Assembly (NCBI GenBank): GCA_019930625.1
Contig: CP082844.1
Coordinates: forward strand, 4,650,001-4,714,000
From: Nocardia asteroides
GTDB lineage: Bacteria; Actinomycetota; Actinomycetes; Mycobacteriales; Mycobacteriaceae
DNA: 64,000 nt
Direction of reading: 5' to 3'
The position numbers and the translations under genes were made by a program. Under the pieces are notes generated by a model, which had not been told where the DNA came from, did no database searches, and saw only the letters and a list, made by a program, of their open reading frames with translations. Positions within the stretch are counted from its first letter, which is position 1. Each line of letters opens with the position of its first letter. This document shows, in pieces, positions 36,221 to 45,855 of the stretch.

Positions 36221-37194
36221 GCTCGCGGCTCTCGGTACGCCTTTCCCGGCTGCTCAACATGATCCCGTACTTCATCGCGCATCCCGGCATCAGCGCCGCC
36301 GAGGCGGCCGCCGACCTGGGCGTGACCACCAAGCAGCTGATGAGCGACCTGAATCAGCTGTGGATGTGCGGGCTGCCCGGATACGGCCCCGGCGACCTGA
36401 TCGATCTGTCGTTCTCCGAGGAGAGCATCGAGGTCACCTTCTCCGCGGGCATCGACCGGCCGTTGCGGCTGACCTCCACCGAAGCGACCGCGCTGCTGGT
36501 CGCGCTGCGCTCGATCGTGGACATGCCCGGCATGGTCGACCCGACCGCGGCCAACGCGGCCATCGCGAAGATCGAATCGGCGATCTCCGGCGGCGCGGCT
36601 CCCGCCGAGGAGGGGCAAACGCGAACGCCGCCGCCGGAGGCGCCCGCGGTGGCCGCCGTGCGGTCGGCGCTGGCACTCGGCCGGGCACTGCGGCTGGTGT
36701 ACTACTCCGCCAGCCGTGACGTGGTGTCCGAACGCCTCGTCGACCCGATCCGCATCGTCCTCGTGGACGACAACAGCTATTTGCAAGCCTGGTGCAGGCA
36801 GGCCGAGGGCGTGCGCCTGTTCCGCTTCGACCGGATCGAGGCCGCGACCGAGCTGGACGAGCCCGCTCGGCCGCCCAAGCATGCCACCGAGGCGACGGCG
36901 GGCCTGGACCTGTTCCAGGACGATCCGGCGGTCCCGCAAGCGCATCTGCGTATTCACGCCGACTACGCTTGGGTTCTCGATCAGTACCCCATGCATCGGC
37001 TGGCGGTGCACCCGGACGGCAGCTTGGAGGCGACCATGCGGTTCGCCACGCTGGACTGGATGGCCCGCCTGCTGCTCGGTTTCGGGGCAGGCGTCACCGT
37101 CCTCGGCCCGCCGGAGCTGGTCGCGGCGGTGCGCGAGCGCTCGAACGCCGCGCTGGCCGCCTACGAGGAAGCCGGATATCTGGAGGCCCGATGA
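36217..37194 (+). CDS. pafC: PafC, WYL-domain regulator
   Basis: 325 residues. HTH at the start (SVRLSRLLNMIPYFIAHPGI), the VTTKQLMSDLNQLWMCGLPG segment typical of PafC, and a WYL domain with LVYYSASRDVVSERLVDPIR and YLQAWCRQAEGVRLFRFDRI. It forms the heteromeric activator with PafB; the start overlaps the pafB stop. Confidence 0.96.
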   Translation: MSSRLSVRLSRLLNMIPYFIAHPGISAAEAAADLGVTTKQLMSDLNQLWMCGLPGYGPGDLIDLSFSEESIEVTFSAGIDRPLRLTSTEATALLVALRSIVDMPGMVDPTAANAAIAKIESAISGGAAPAEEGQTRTPPPEAPAVAAVRSALALGRALRLVYYSASRDVVSERLVDPIRIVLVDDNSYLQAWCRQAEGVRLFRFDRIEAATELDEPARPPKHATEATAGLDLFQDDPAVPQAHLRIHADYAWVLDQYPMHRLAVHPDGSLEATMRFATLDWMARLLLGFGAGVTVLGPPELVAAVRERSNAALAAYEEAGYLEAR

Positions 37195-37216
37195 GGGACG
37201 AAGAGGCGCTGCCGGC

Positions 37217-38266
37217 ATGAACAATCGCGTGCTCGTTCTGGGTGCGGGCAGTATCGGCAACTTCGTCGGCGGCAAGCTCGGTGTGGCGGGCGCGGATGTC
37301 ACCCTGGTCGGCCGCAGACGCGTGCTGGACGAACTCAGCGCGTCCGGGCTCCGGCTCACCGATCTCGACGGCGGCGACGACGCGTTGCCGGCGGGCCGGT
37401 TCCACCTCGCCACCGATCCCGATGACGTCGGATCGGCCGATCTGGTTCTGGTCACGGTGAAATCGGCCGCCACCGCGGAGGCGGTGCGCGACCTGGCGGG
37501 CAAGATCCGGCCGGGCACCGTGGTGCTGAGCCTGCAGAACGGCATCGGCAACGACTCGGTGATCCGGGAGATCCTGCCGCACTGCGTGGTGCTGGCGGGG
37601 ATGGTGATGTTCAACGTCGTGCACCATCCCGGGGGCCGTTTCCACCGCGGCACCGAGGGCGGTCTCGCGGCGCAGGACGATCCGGCGCTGGCGCCGTTCC
37701 TGGAGATGTTCGAGCGGGCGGGGCTCGGCTTGCGCCGGTATGCCGACCTGCGACCGGTGCAGTGGGCGAAGCTGCTGCTCAACCTCAACAACCCGATCAA
37801 CGCGCTGTCGGGGCGCCCGCTGCGGGAGGAGCTCGCCGACCGGGACTATCGGCGCTGCCTCGCGCTGACCCAGCGCGAAGCGCTCGCGGTGATGAACAAG
37901 GCGCGAATTCGCCCGGCCCGGCTGACCGCGCTGCCGCCGCGGGTGATGGCCACGCTGCTGACCGTTCCCGATGGCCTGTTCCAGTGGGTGGCCGGGCAGG
38001 TGCTGGCCATCGATCCGATGGCGCGTTCGTCCATGGCCGACGACCTCGAGCGGGGCCGCACGACCGAAATCTCCTGGCTGTGCGGGGAAATCGTCGGACT
38101 GGGCGCGATGGTCGGGATGCCGACACCGGTGAATCAGCGGCTGATCGAACTGATCGTCGCCGCCGAGCAGGGCGATCGGCGCGCGTGGACCGGGGGTGAG
38201 CTGCTCGGCCAGTTGCGGGCCGCCGCGGCGGGCGCGCTGCCCGAACGCCGGGCGAACGAGCAGTGA
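37217..38266 (+). CDS. Ketopantoate reductase-like (ApbA/PanE) dehydrogenase
   Basis: 349 residues. NAD(P)-binding VLVLGAGSIGNFVGGKLGVA at the N-terminus, LVTVKSAATAEAV and SLQNGIGNDSVIREILP as in PanE, and a helical C-terminal domain with the catalytic Lys in PVQWAKLLLNLNNPINALSG. It should reduce 2-dehydropantoate or a related 2-oxo acid. It sits between pafC and tatA, not its place in M. tuberculosis; start 22 bases after pafC. Confidence 0.88.
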   Translation: MNNRVLVLGAGSIGNFVGGKLGVAGADVTLVGRRRVLDELSASGLRLTDLDGGDDALPAGRFHLATDPDDVGSADLVLVTVKSAATAEAVRDLAGKIRPGTVVLSLQNGIGNDSVIREILPHCVVLAGMVMFNVVHHPGGRFHRGTEGGLAAQDDPALAPFLEMFERAGLGLRRYADLRPVQWAKLLLNLNNPINALSGRPLREELADRDYRRCLALTQREALAVMNKARIRPARLTALPPRVMATLLTVPDGLFQWVAGQVLAIDPMARSSMADDLERGRTTEISWLCGEIVGLGAMVGMPTPVNQRLIELIVAAEQGDRRAWTGGELLGQLRAAAAGALPERRANEQ

Positions 38267-38330
38267 CGGCGGCGTTCGCGCACGTCACGGTCCGGTAGCA
38301 TCGAGACATCACAGTCTTGGGAGGTAGATC

Positions 38331-38591
38331 ATGGGCAGTCTGAGCATCTGGCACTGGCTGATCATTGCGGTGGTTTTCGTGATGTTCTTCGGCGCGAAGC
38401 GGATGCCCGACGCGGCCCGCAGCCTGGGCCGGTCGTTGCGCATCTTCAAGAGCGAGGTCAGTCAGATGCAGAACGAGAGCAACGCGCCCAGCAACGGCTC
38501 CTCGGCTCAGCAGCCCGCGCCGCAGTTGCCCGCCGCGCAGCAGCCGGCCCCGTCGGCCACCGAGCCCCGCACCGAGCAGAAGTCGGTCTGA
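38331..38591 (+). CDS. tatA: TatA, twin-arginine translocase subunit
   Basis: 86 residues. One N-terminal membrane helix ([20 protein letters not shown]) with the conserved FG before the amphipathic helix [16 protein letters not shown], then a Gln/Pro/Ala-rich tail. GGGAGG lies before the start. TatA forms the protein-conducting assembly with TatC for folded exported proteins. Confidence 0.96.
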   Translation: MGSLSIWHWLIIAVVFVMFFGAKRMPDAARSLGRSLRIFKSEVSQMQNESNAPSNGSSAQQPAPQLPAAQQPAPSATEPRTEQKSV

Positions 38592-38606
38592 GCGGATCCG
38601 CTCGCG

Positions 38607-38632
38607 CCGGAGTGAGGAACGACTCACTCCGG
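38607..38632 (+). terminator. Hairpin between tatA and tatC
   Basis: CCGGAGTGAG-GAACGA-CTCACTCCGG: a perfect 10-bp stem 15 bases after the tatA stop. It could end the upstream transcript or tune the tatA to tatC ratio. Confidence 0.75.
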
Positions 38633-38689
38633 ACCTAGTGCTGGTGCCGAGCTGAGCGAGGCACGTCGACCCAGGGGCGATCACCAACA

Positions 38690-39643
38690 ATGCGAATCCC
38701 GTTCGATCCGCGGCGCAGCAAGCGCAGGACCAATCCCGACGGCACGATGTCGTTGGTCGAGCATCTGCAGGAGTTGCGTTACCGGTTGCTGGTGTCGATC
38801 GCGGCGGTGATCGCGACGACGGTGCTGGGATTCCTGTGGTACGCGCACGGGTTCCTGGGGATCGACAGCCTGGGCGAGATCCTGCGGGGGCCGTACTGTT
38901 CGCTGCCCGCGTCCGCGCGCGCCACATTGAGCCCCGATGGTGAGTGCCGTCTGCTGGCCACCGCGCCGTTCGAGCAGTTCACGTTGCGGTTGAAGGTCGG
39001 TATGACCGCGGGTGTGGTGTTGGCCGCGCCGATCTGGCTGTATCAGCTGTGGGCGTTCATCACCCCGGGGCTGTATGCCAAGGAACGCAAGTACGCGATC
39101 GGATTCGTGTCCTCGGGCACGGTGTTGTTCGCCGCGGGTGCGGTGCTGGCGTACGTGGTGATCGCGCACGCGTTGAGTTTCTTGTTGACCATCGGCGACA
39201 ACGTGCAGATCACCGCGTTGAGCGGGTCGGAGTACTTCAGTTTCATCATCCAGTTGCTGGTCATCTTCGGGGTCAGTTTCGAGACGCCGTTGCTGATCAT
39301 CGGATTGAACCTGGTCGGGGTGCTGACCTATGCGCGGCTCAAGGCGTGGCGGCGCGGAATCACGTTCGGGTTGTTCGTGTTCGCGGCGATCGTGACGCCG
39401 CAGGACCCGTTCTCGATGCTGGCGCTGGCGTTCGCGTTGACGGTGCTGTTCGAGGTGGCGATCCAGTTCTCCCGGATCAACGATATGCGCAAGGCGCGCA
39501 AGGAACGGGAGCGTTTGGACGCGTTGTCCGACGAAGAGGCTTCCGAGCTGAGCGGGCCGGAGCCGATCGACCCTGCCGAGTCGATCACCACTCCCGCGGA
39601 GAAATCCACACGACCGGTGTCAGACTACTCCGATACCCTCTGA
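38690..39643 (+). CDS. tatC: TatC, twin-arginine translocase receptor subunit
   Basis: 317 residues with six membrane segments. Signature segments: [20 protein letters not shown] at the N-terminus with the conserved Glu, [20 protein letters not shown] and [20 protein letters not shown]. It recognises the twin-arginine signal. The C-terminal 40 residues are polar and variable. helY starts three bases after its stop. Confidence 0.96.
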   Translation: MRIPFDPRRSKRRTNPDGTMSLVEHLQELRYRLLVSIAAVIATTVLGFLWYAHGFLGIDSLGEILRGPYCSLPASARATLSPDGECRLLATAPFEQFTLRLKVGMTAGVVLAAPIWLYQLWAFITPGLYAKERKYAIGFVSSGTVLFAAGAVLAYVVIAHALSFLLTIGDNVQITALSGSEYFSFIIQLLVIFGVSFETPLLIIGLNLVGVLTYARLKAWRRGITFGLFVFAAIVTPQDPFSMLALAFALTVLFEVAIQFSRINDMRKARKERERLDALSDEEASELSGPEPIDPAESITTPAEKSTRPVSDYSDTL

Positions 39644-39646
39644 CAA

Positions 39647-42349
39647 GTGACAGATGCACGGTCGCAGACGGGCGAGTTGGCCGCATTTTCCGCCGAGCTG
39701 AAGTTCCGGCTGGATCCGTTTCAGAGTGCTGCGTGTGCGGCGCTCGAAGAAGGCCACAGTGTCCTGGTCTGCGCCCCGACGGGGGCGGGTAAGACGGTCG
39801 TCGGCGAATTCGCCGTGTACTTGGCGCTGGCCGCGGGTGGGAAATGCTTCTACACCACGCCCATCAAGGCGCTGTCGAACCAGAAATTCGCCGATCTCAC
39901 CGAGCGGCACGGCCGCGAGAGCGTCGGACTGCTGACCGGCGACCAGTCGATCAACCCGGACGCGCCCGTGGTCGTGATGACCACGGAGGTGCTGCGCAAC
40001 ATGCTCTACGCGTCCTCCGACTCGCTGCGCGGTCTGTCCTACGTCGTGATGGACGAGGTGCACTACCTCGCCGACCGGTTCCGCGGGGCCGTGTGGGAGG
40101 AGGTCATCCTGCATCTGCCGCCGGATGTGCGGCTGGTCAGCCTGTCGGCCACGGTCAGCAACGCCGAGGAGTTCGGCGCCTGGATGGAGACCGTGCGCGG
40201 CGATACCGCGGTGGTGGTTGACGAGACCAGGCCGGTGCCGCTGTGGCAGCACGTCATGGTGGGGCGGCGGATGTTCGACCTGTTCGACACCAAATCCACC
40301 GAACAGAAGGTGCTCGTCGACGAAGACCTGGTGCGGTTCATCCGTCATCGGGAGGCCGCCGACCGGATGAACAGCTGGGGCGCCCCGCGCAACGGCCGCG
40401 GCGGACCGCGCCGGGACTTCCGTCCGCTTCCGCGACCCGAGGTGCTCGCCAAACTGGACGACGAAGGCCTGCTGCCCGCGATCACGTTCATCTTCAGCCG
40501 GGCGGGGTGCGACGGCGCGCTCGCGCAGTGCCTGCGGTCGCGGCTGGACCTGAGCCGTCCGGAGGAGCGCGACCAGGTCGACGCCATCATCGACAAGCAC
40601 ACCGGCGATCTGCCCAAGACGGATCTGGAGGTGCTCGGTTACTGGGAGTGGCGCGAGGCGCTGCACCGCGGCCTGGCCGCGCATCACGCGGGGATGCTGC
40701 CCGCCTTCCGGCACACCGTCGAGGAACTGTTCGTCAACGGCCTGGTGCGGGCGGTCTTCGCCACGGAGACGTTGGCCCTCGGCATCAACATGCCCGCGCG
40801 CACCGTGGTGCTGGAACGGCTGGTCAAGTTCAACGGGGAGTCGCACGCGGAACTCACGCCGGGGGAGTACACCCAGCTGACCGGGCGGGCCGGGCGGCGT
40901 GGCATCGACGTCGAAGGCCACGCGGTGGTGCTGTGGCAGCCCGAGGTGGACACCAGCGCGGTCGCGGGTCTCGCCTCGACGCGCACCTATCCACTGCGCA
41001 GCTCGTTCCGGCCCGGCTACAACATGTCGATCAACCTCATCGACCGGATGGGCGCCGACGAATCGCGTGCCCTGCTGGAGCGATCCTTCGCCCAGTTCCA
41101 GGCGGACCGGTCGGTGGTCGGGCTGGTCCGCGGCATCGAGCGCAACGAGGCCGCGCTGCGCAAGCTGCGCTCGCAGCTCGGCGGCACCGAAGGCGGATTC
41201 CTGGAATACCTGTCGCTGCGCGAGCGGATCAAGCAGCGGGAGCGGCAGCTGGCCCAGCAGAGCCGCGCCGACCGGCGGGGCGCCGCGGTGGACGCCCTCG
41301 GCGCTCTTCGCCGCGGCGACGTGGTGGCCATACCGTCCGGCCGCCGCGCCGGGCTCGCGGTGATCTTGGAGCCGGACGCGACGCCCGGCGATCCGCGCCC
41401 GCTGGTACTCACCGAGGACAAGTGGGCCGGGCGGGTGTCGGTGGCCGATTTCCCCGTGCCGGCCGAGGCGCTCGGACACATGCGGCTGCCGCGCCGGGTG
41501 GATCATCGCACCGCGCGCACACGCCGCGATCTGGCCTCCGCACTGCGCAGCACCGGGATCTCGGTGCCGGGTAGGCCCCGGCGCGGCAGGAACTCCGCCG
41601 CCGCCGACGACCGGGAACTCGCCACGCTGCGCCGCAGCCTGCGCGCGCATCCGGCGCACTCCCGGCCCGATCGCGAGCAACTGTCCCGGGTGGGCGAACG
41701 CTACAACCGGTTGCTGCGCGAGACGGAAGCGATGCGCCAGAAGGTTGCCGCGACCACCAACTCGCTGGCTCGCACCTTCGATCGGATTCTCGGCCTGCTG
41801 GAGGAACGCGGATTCGTGCACGAGAGCGAGGTGACGCCGGACGGGCGCCGGTTGGCCCGCATCTACGCCGAGAGCGACCTGCTGGTAGCCGAATGCCTGC
41901 GCAAGGGGCTGTGGCGCGGCCTCGGCCCGGCCGAGCTGGCCGGCGTGGTGTCGACCCTGGTGTACGAATCCCGTCAGGAGGGTGGATATCTCGGCGCGAG
42001 CGGACCCACGGCGCCGATCCGGCGGGCCGTGGGCGCGACCATCGGCGTCTGGTCGGAGCTGCGGTCCGACGAAGCGCGGCACAAGCTGCCGCCGACCCGG
42101 GAACCCGATCTGGGTTTCGTCGACGGCGTCTACAAATGGGCGCGCGGGGACGGGTTGGCCGAGTCGTTGCTCGCCAGCGGTGATCAGGGTGCTCCGCTGT
42201 CGGCCGGTGATTTCGTGCGCTGGTGCAGGCAGGTGATCGATCTGCTCGATCAAATCCACGGCACCGCCGACGATCCCGAGGTCGCCGCCACCGCGGCCAA
42301 GGCGGTGCGAGCGATCCGGCGGGGTGTGGTGGCGGTGGACGCCGCCTGA
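39647..42349 (+). CDS. helY: HelY-type Ski2-like DEAD/DEAH helicase
   Basis: 900 residues, GTG start. RecA domain 1: FQSAACAALEEGHSVLVCAP, Walker A APTGAGKT at 43-50 and DEVH at 136-139. Domain 2: ETLALGINMPARTVVLERLV and QLTGRAGRRGID. The long C-terminal part (about 560-900) is the Ski2/Mtr4-type DSHCT region (LVYESRQEGG). It should be an ATP-dependent RNA helicase; the order tatC-helY is as in M. tuberculosis (Rv2093c-Rv2092c). Confidence 0.95.
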   Translation: MTDARSQTGELAAFSAELKFRLDPFQSAACAALEEGHSVLVCAPTGAGKTVVGEFAVYLALAAGGKCFYTTPIKALSNQKFADLTERHGRESVGLLTGDQSINPDAPVVVMTTEVLRNMLYASSDSLRGLSYVVMDEVHYLADRFRGAVWEEVILHLPPDVRLVSLSATVSNAEEFGAWMETVRGDTAVVVDETRPVPLWQHVMVGRRMFDLFDTKSTEQKVLVDEDLVRFIRHREAADRMNSWGAPRNGRGGPRRDFRPLPRPEVLAKLDDEGLLPAITFIFSRAGCDGALAQCLRSRLDLSRPEERDQVDAIIDKHTGDLPKTDLEVLGYWEWREALHRGLAAHHAGMLPAFRHTVEELFVNGLVRAVFATETLALGINMPARTVVLERLVKFNGESHAELTPGEYTQLTGRAGRRGIDVEGHAVVLWQPEVDTSAVAGLASTRTYPLRSSFRPGYNMSINLIDRMGADESRALLERSFAQFQADRSVVGLVRGIERNEAALRKLRSQLGGTEGGFLEYLSLRERIKQRERQLAQQSRADRRGAAVDALGALRRGDVVAIPSGRRAGLAVILEPDATPGDPRPLVLTEDKWAGRVSVADFPVPAEALGHMRLPRRVDHRTARTRRDLASALRSTGISVPGRPRRGRNSAAADDRELATLRRSLRAHPAHSRPDREQLSRVGERYNRLLRETEAMRQKVAATTNSLARTFDRILGLLEERGFVHESEVTPDGRRLARIYAESDLLVAECLRKGLWRGLGPAELAGVVSTLVYESRQEGGYLGASGPTAPIRRAVGATIGVWSELRSDEARHKLPPTREPDLGFVDGVYKWARGDGLAESLLASGDQGAPLSAGDFVRWCRQVIDLLDQIHGTADDPEVAATAAKAVRAIRRGVVAVDAA

Positions 42350-42510
42350 GCGGCCGGGGCGACGGGCCCGGCGACGGCAATATCAACACGGCGGATTCGA
42401 TTGTGATTTGATTTCTTTCGCGTACCGACCGTGGCGGAGTAGTCGTGTCATGCGACGAGGCCCACGCGGGGGGCTACCGTGTGTACAACGATGCGAGTGG
42501 AGGCAAGCAG

Positions 42511-43194
42511 ATGAGCGGCCCGTACGGACCGAACGACCCCGGGGAGGGACGCAACGATCCCACCCAGCAGTGGGGTGGACAGCAGGCGCCGGGCGCGGCC
42601 GGTCCCACACAGCAGTGGGGCGGTCAGCCGCAGACCCCGGCCTCGGCCCAGCCGACCCAGCATTGGGGTGAGCAGCAACCGCAGCAGCAGTGGGGACAAC
42701 CGCAGCAGCAGTGGGGCCAGCAGCCGCAGCAGCCGCAGTGGGGTCAGCAACCCGCCCAGGGGCAGCCGCAGTGGGGCCAACCGCAGCAGGACTGGGGCCA
42801 GCAGGGCCAGCAGCCGCAGTGGGGGCAACCGCAGCAGCCGCAGCCGCAGTGGGGCGCGCCGGGCCAGCCGCCGCCGCAAGGCGGCAAGGGCAAAGGCCTG
42901 ATCATCGGTCTGTCCGTGCTCGGTGTCGCGGTGGTCGGCGCGATCGTCGCGCTCGTGCTCGTGCTGACCGCCAAGGACCAGCTGGACCAGGCGGCGGTGC
43001 AGGACGGCGTGAAGAAGGTGCTGTCGGACTCCTACGGCATCCAGGACATCAGCGACGTCTCCTGCCCGTCCGGCCAGGAGGTCAAGGTCGACGCCACCTT
43101 CGAATGCAGCGTGAAGGTCAGCGGTGAGGCCAAGAAGGTGAACATCAAGATCACCAAGGACGACGGCACCTACGAGGTCGGCCGCCCCAGCTAG
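42511..43194 (+). CDS. Gln/Trp-Gly-repeat membrane protein with DUF4333 domain
   Basis: 227 residues from the ATG at 42511 (GGAGGCAA upstream). The first 130 residues are a low-complexity tract of QQWG, PQWGQ and QPQQ units; one membrane helix follows (GLIIGLSVLGVAVVGAIVAL), then an extracytoplasmic DUF4333 domain with two Cys (VQDGVKKVLSDSYGIQDISD, VSCPSGQEVKV, ATFECSVKV). It corresponds in place to Rv2091c of M. tuberculosis. Function unknown. Confidence 0.88.
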   Translation: MSGPYGPNDPGEGRNDPTQQWGGQQAPGAAGPTQQWGGQPQTPASAQPTQHWGEQQPQQQWGQPQQQWGQQPQQPQWGQQPAQGQPQWGQPQQDWGQQGQQPQWGQPQQPQPQWGAPGQPPPQGGKGKGLIIGLSVLGVAVVGAIVALVLVLTAKDQLDQAAVQDGVKKVLSDSYGIQDISDVSCPSGQEVKVDATFECSVKVSGEAKKVNIKITKDDGTYEVGRPS

Positions 43195-43207
43195 GTCGCG
43201 TTCATTT

Positions 43208-43229
43208 CCCAGCGCTTTGCGGCGCTGGG
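43208..43229 (+). terminator. Hairpin terminator
   Basis: CCCAGCGC-TTTGCG-GCGCTGGG: a perfect 8-bp stem 14 bases after the stop of the DUF4333 gene. Confidence 0.75.
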
Positions 43230-43245
43230 TGTTCGGGACCTGCTC

Positions 43246-43312
43246 GGCTCGCGTGCGAGCGGCCACCGCTTGCTCCTTCGTCGCGTACGCGGCGGCTCCT
43301 CGGACGCGAGCC
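43246..43312. repeat. Palindromic intergenic repeat, copy B1 (67 bp)
   Basis: Begins GGCTCGCGTGCGAGCGGCC and ends CTCGGACGCGAGCC, exactly 67 bases as in copy A, with the shared core TGCTCCTTCGTCGCGTACGC. Relative to copy A it is in the opposite orientation. It lies 17 bases after the terminator. Confidence 0.8.
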
Positions 43313-43362
43313 GGGCTGTGCTGGTCCAGCCAGTGCTTGCGGCGCTAGGTGTTCGCCGGCTC

Positions 43363-43429
43363 GGCTCGCTGCCGATCGACCGCCGCCTGCTCCTTCGCCG
43401 TTTACGCTGCCGCCCCTCGGGCGCGAGCC
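43363..43429. repeat. Palindromic intergenic repeat, copy B2 (67 bp)
   Basis: Begins GGCTCGCTGCCGATCGACC and ends CTCGGGCGCGAGCC, again 67 bases, with core TGCTCCTTCGCCGTTTACGC. Downstream homology to copy A continues (GGGCCGCGAAC, then CTCGGCCTCGCTTTGCTCGA). It is preceded by GCGGCGCTAGGTGTTCG, a near repeat of the terminator's right arm at 43219-43235. The rest of the 43195-43599 gap holds no gene. Confidence 0.8.
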
Positions 43430-43599
43430 GGGCCGCGAACGGACAACGCTCGGCCTCGCTTTGCTCGAAACCGGGAGTCGAGCCGGTGTGTTGCCTGCGG
43501 CGATGGTCGCGCTACTCGGGGGTGGTGGCCGGTGTATGCCCGATTCACCGCGAAATCGGCCTTTCGCAGAGGGAGCGGCGGAACTCTCGCGTTCCCGGG

Positions 43600-44565
43600 T
43601 CAGGCGGTGCGCGCGCCCAATGCCGTGATCAATCGCGTGATCGGGCTTTCGGCGTTGTAGGCGGTGGCCAGGGCGCGCAGGCGGTCCGGGTCGGCCGGTT
43701 CGGTGGGGAGCGCGTCGCTGCGAGACAGCGCCACCTCGGCGTCGCGGACCACTCGGACGACCGGTGCGGCGGCCTTCAGGTAGTCCTCGGCGGCCCGCAT
43801 CCGGGCGCGCACGCCTTGTGCCAGGTCGGCGTCGGGATCCTCGACGGCCGCGATCAGGGCCTCCAGTGAACCGAAACGGGATATCAGCGTGGAGGCGGAC
43901 TTCTCCCCGATACCCGCGACCCCGGGCAGACCGTCAGAGGCGTCGCCGCGCAATGTGGCCATGTCGGCGTAGGCAGGGCCCGCATTGCGCAGCGGCACAC
44001 CGTACTTCGCCGAGACCTCGGCCGGGCCGAACAGTTCCGCCTTGGCCAGCCCCCGTCCGGCGTAGAGCACCCGTACCTGTGGCGCGGGCTCGTCCCGCAC
44101 GAGCTGCAGCAGGTCGCGGTCGCCGCTGACCACGACCACCTCGTCGGTGCGTTCCCGAGTCGCCAAGGTGCCCAGCACGTCGTCGGCTTCCAGACCGTCC
44201 GCGCCGCCGGTCGCGATGCCCGCCGCCGCGAGTACCTCCAGGATCATCTCGACCTGCGGCGTGAGTGTGTCGGGAACGCTCTCGGCGCCGGGTGCGGCCT
44301 CCGGCGACGGATCCAGCCGGTGCGCCTTGTAGGACGGCACCAGAGCGACCCGGTACGCCGGTCGCCAGTCCAGATCCAGGCACACCACCAGCCTGCTCGG
44401 GGCGAACTTGGTGATCAGCGAGGCAACCATGTCGGTGAAACCACGCAGCGCGTTCACCGACCGGCCGTCGGGCGCGGTGATCTTGTCGGGGATGGCGTGA
44501 TAGGCGCGGAACCACAGACTGGCTCCGTCCAGCAGCAACAGGGGCCCACCGGCAGCAGAGGTCAC
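43600..44565 (-). CDS. 5'-3' exonuclease (Rv2090 type)
   Basis: 321 residues, a FEN/PolA-exonuclease-like nuclease. [20 protein letters not shown], the acidic cluster [20 protein letters not shown] followed by [11 protein letters not shown], and the helix-hairpin-helix [20 protein letters not shown] are present. It should remove 5' flaps or RNA primers. Divergent from the pepE-type gene. Same neighbour order as M. tuberculosis Rv2090-Rv2089c. Confidence 0.93.
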   Translation of the reverse strand: MTSAAGGPLLLLDGASLWFRAYHAIPDKITAPDGRSVNALRGFTDMVASLITKFAPSRLVVCLDLDWRPAYRVALVPSYKAHRLDPSPEAAPGAESVPDTLTPQVEMILEVLAAAGIATGGADGLEADDVLGTLATRERTDEVVVVSGDRDLLQLVRDEPAPQVRVLYAGRGLAKAELFGPAEVSAKYGVPLRNAGPAYADMATLRGDASDGLPGVAGIGEKSASTLISRFGSLEALIAAVEDPDADLAQGVRARMRAAEDYLKAAAPVVRVVRDAEVALSRSDALPTEPADPDRLRALATAYNAESPITRLITALGARTA

Positions 44566-44648
44566 GGGCTGAGGCTACTCGCTCGCACCGACACCACCGG
44601 GCGGAGTTCGGCGTTCATCGGCCGTGCGGGACGGGTAACGTCGGACGA

Positions 44649-45776
44649 ATGAGCTCGCATACGGATTCCCGATTCGCGGCGGACGTCTACGGTGCACGAC
44701 TGGAACGGGCGGTGGAACTGATGCGGGCCGCCCACCTCGACGCCTTGCTCATCACTCCGGGGCCCGACCTGCGCTACCTGATCGGCTCGGCGGCCGAATC
44801 GTTCGAGCGGCTGACCTGCCTGGTGATCCCGGCCGACGGCGCGCCCGCGTCGGTGGTGATCCCGAAACTGGAGCTGGCGTCGCTGGAAGCCTCGGCGGCG
44901 GGGGAGCTGGGCCTGCAGGTACTGGACTGGGTCGACGGCACCGACCCGTACGCGCTGGTGAAGTCGACGCTGCACGTCGGCTCCCGGGTAGCGGTCGCCG
45001 ACGTCATGCCCGCCCTGCACCTGTTGCCGTTGGCCGAGTCGTTCACCGGTCTGCCGGTATCGGCCACGCCCGTATTGCGGGAGCTGCGCATGATCAAAGA
45101 TCCGGCCGAGGTGGACGCGCTGCGCCGGGCAGGCGCCGCGATCGACCGGGTGCACGCGCGCATGGGGGAGTTCTTGCAGGTTGGACGCACCGAGGCAGAG
45201 GTCGGCCGCGACATCGCCGCCGCGATCGTGGCGGAGGGGCACACCGAGGCCGCGTTCGTCATCGTCGGCAGCGGTCCGCACGGGGCAGATCCGCATCACG
45301 CGGTGTCCGAGCGCCGGATCGAGGCCGGGGACGTGGTGGTCGTCGACATCGGCGGCCCGGTCGAGCCCGGCTACTATTCCGACTGCACCCGCACCTACGT
45401 TCTGGGCAAGCCGGATCCGCAGGTGGCCGCCAGGTACGCCGAACTGGAGAGCGCACAGGCGGCGGCGGTCGCGGCGGTCCGGCCAGGTGTCACCGCGGCC
45501 GCGGTGGACGCCGCCGCGCGGAACCCGTTGACAGAGGCCGGTCTCGGCTCCGCCTTCGTGCACCGTACCGGCCACGGCATCGGTTTGTCGGTGCACGAGG
45601 AGCCCTACATCGTCGCGGGCAACGATGTCGTGCTGCGACCCGGCATGGCCTTCAGCGTCGAGCCCGGTATCTACTTCCGAGGCGAGTGGGGTGCGCGCAT
45701 CGAGGACATCGTGGTCGTCACCGAGGATGGCGGCGAATCGGTGAACAAGCGCCCGCACGGCCTCACGGTGCTGTGA
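44649..45776 (+). CDS. pepE: Xaa-Pro dipeptidase (PepE/PepQ type, M24)
   Basis: 375 residues. N-terminal creatinase-type domain, then the pita-bread metallopeptidase fold with all five metal ligands in context: VVVDIGGPVEPGYYSDCTRT (two Asp), HRTGHGIGLSVHEEP (His), FSVEPGIYFRG (Glu) and RIEDIVVVTEDG (Glu). It cleaves X-Pro dipeptides in the cytoplasm. Confidence 0.95.
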   Translation: MSSHTDSRFAADVYGARLERAVELMRAAHLDALLITPGPDLRYLIGSAAESFERLTCLVIPADGAPASVVIPKLELASLEASAAGELGLQVLDWVDGTDPYALVKSTLHVGSRVAVADVMPALHLLPLAESFTGLPVSATPVLRELRMIKDPAEVDALRRAGAAIDRVHARMGEFLQVGRTEAEVGRDIAAAIVAEGHTEAAFVIVGSGPHGADPHHAVSERRIEAGDVVVVDIGGPVEPGYYSDCTRTYVLGKPDPQVAARYAELESAQAAAVAAVRPGVTAAAVDAAARNPLTEAGLGSAFVHRTGHGIGLSVHEEPYIVAGNDVVLRPGMAFSVEPGIYFRGEWGARIEDIVVVTEDGGESVNKRPHGLTVL

Positions 45777-45781
45777 CCGAC

Positions 45782-45855
45782 GGCTGACCGCGGCGCGGAC
45801 CCCTACGCGCCTGTGCCGTTCGCCACGCGCCTGCTCCGTTCGCCGCGGCTCAGCC
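45782..45855. terminator. Inverted repeat between convergent pepE and PPOX genes
   Basis: GGCTGACCGCGGCG at 45782-45795 pairs with CGCCGCGGCTCAGCC at 45841-45855 except for one position. The right arm overlaps the stop of the minus-strand gene. A likely bidirectional terminator with a long loop. Confidence 0.5.

Noticed and set aside
39620..42259. A long open frame (about 880 codons) on the minus strand opposite helY
   Set aside because: Antisense to a clearly conserved helicase; its sequence is Arg/Gly/Pro/His-rich with no motif, a typical product of high-GC codon bias.
42600..42870. Repeated CAGCAG/CAGTGGGG units as a possible DNA element
   Set aside because: They encode the Gln/Trp/Gly-rich N-terminus of the DUF4333 protein in frame, so the repetition is explained by the protein.
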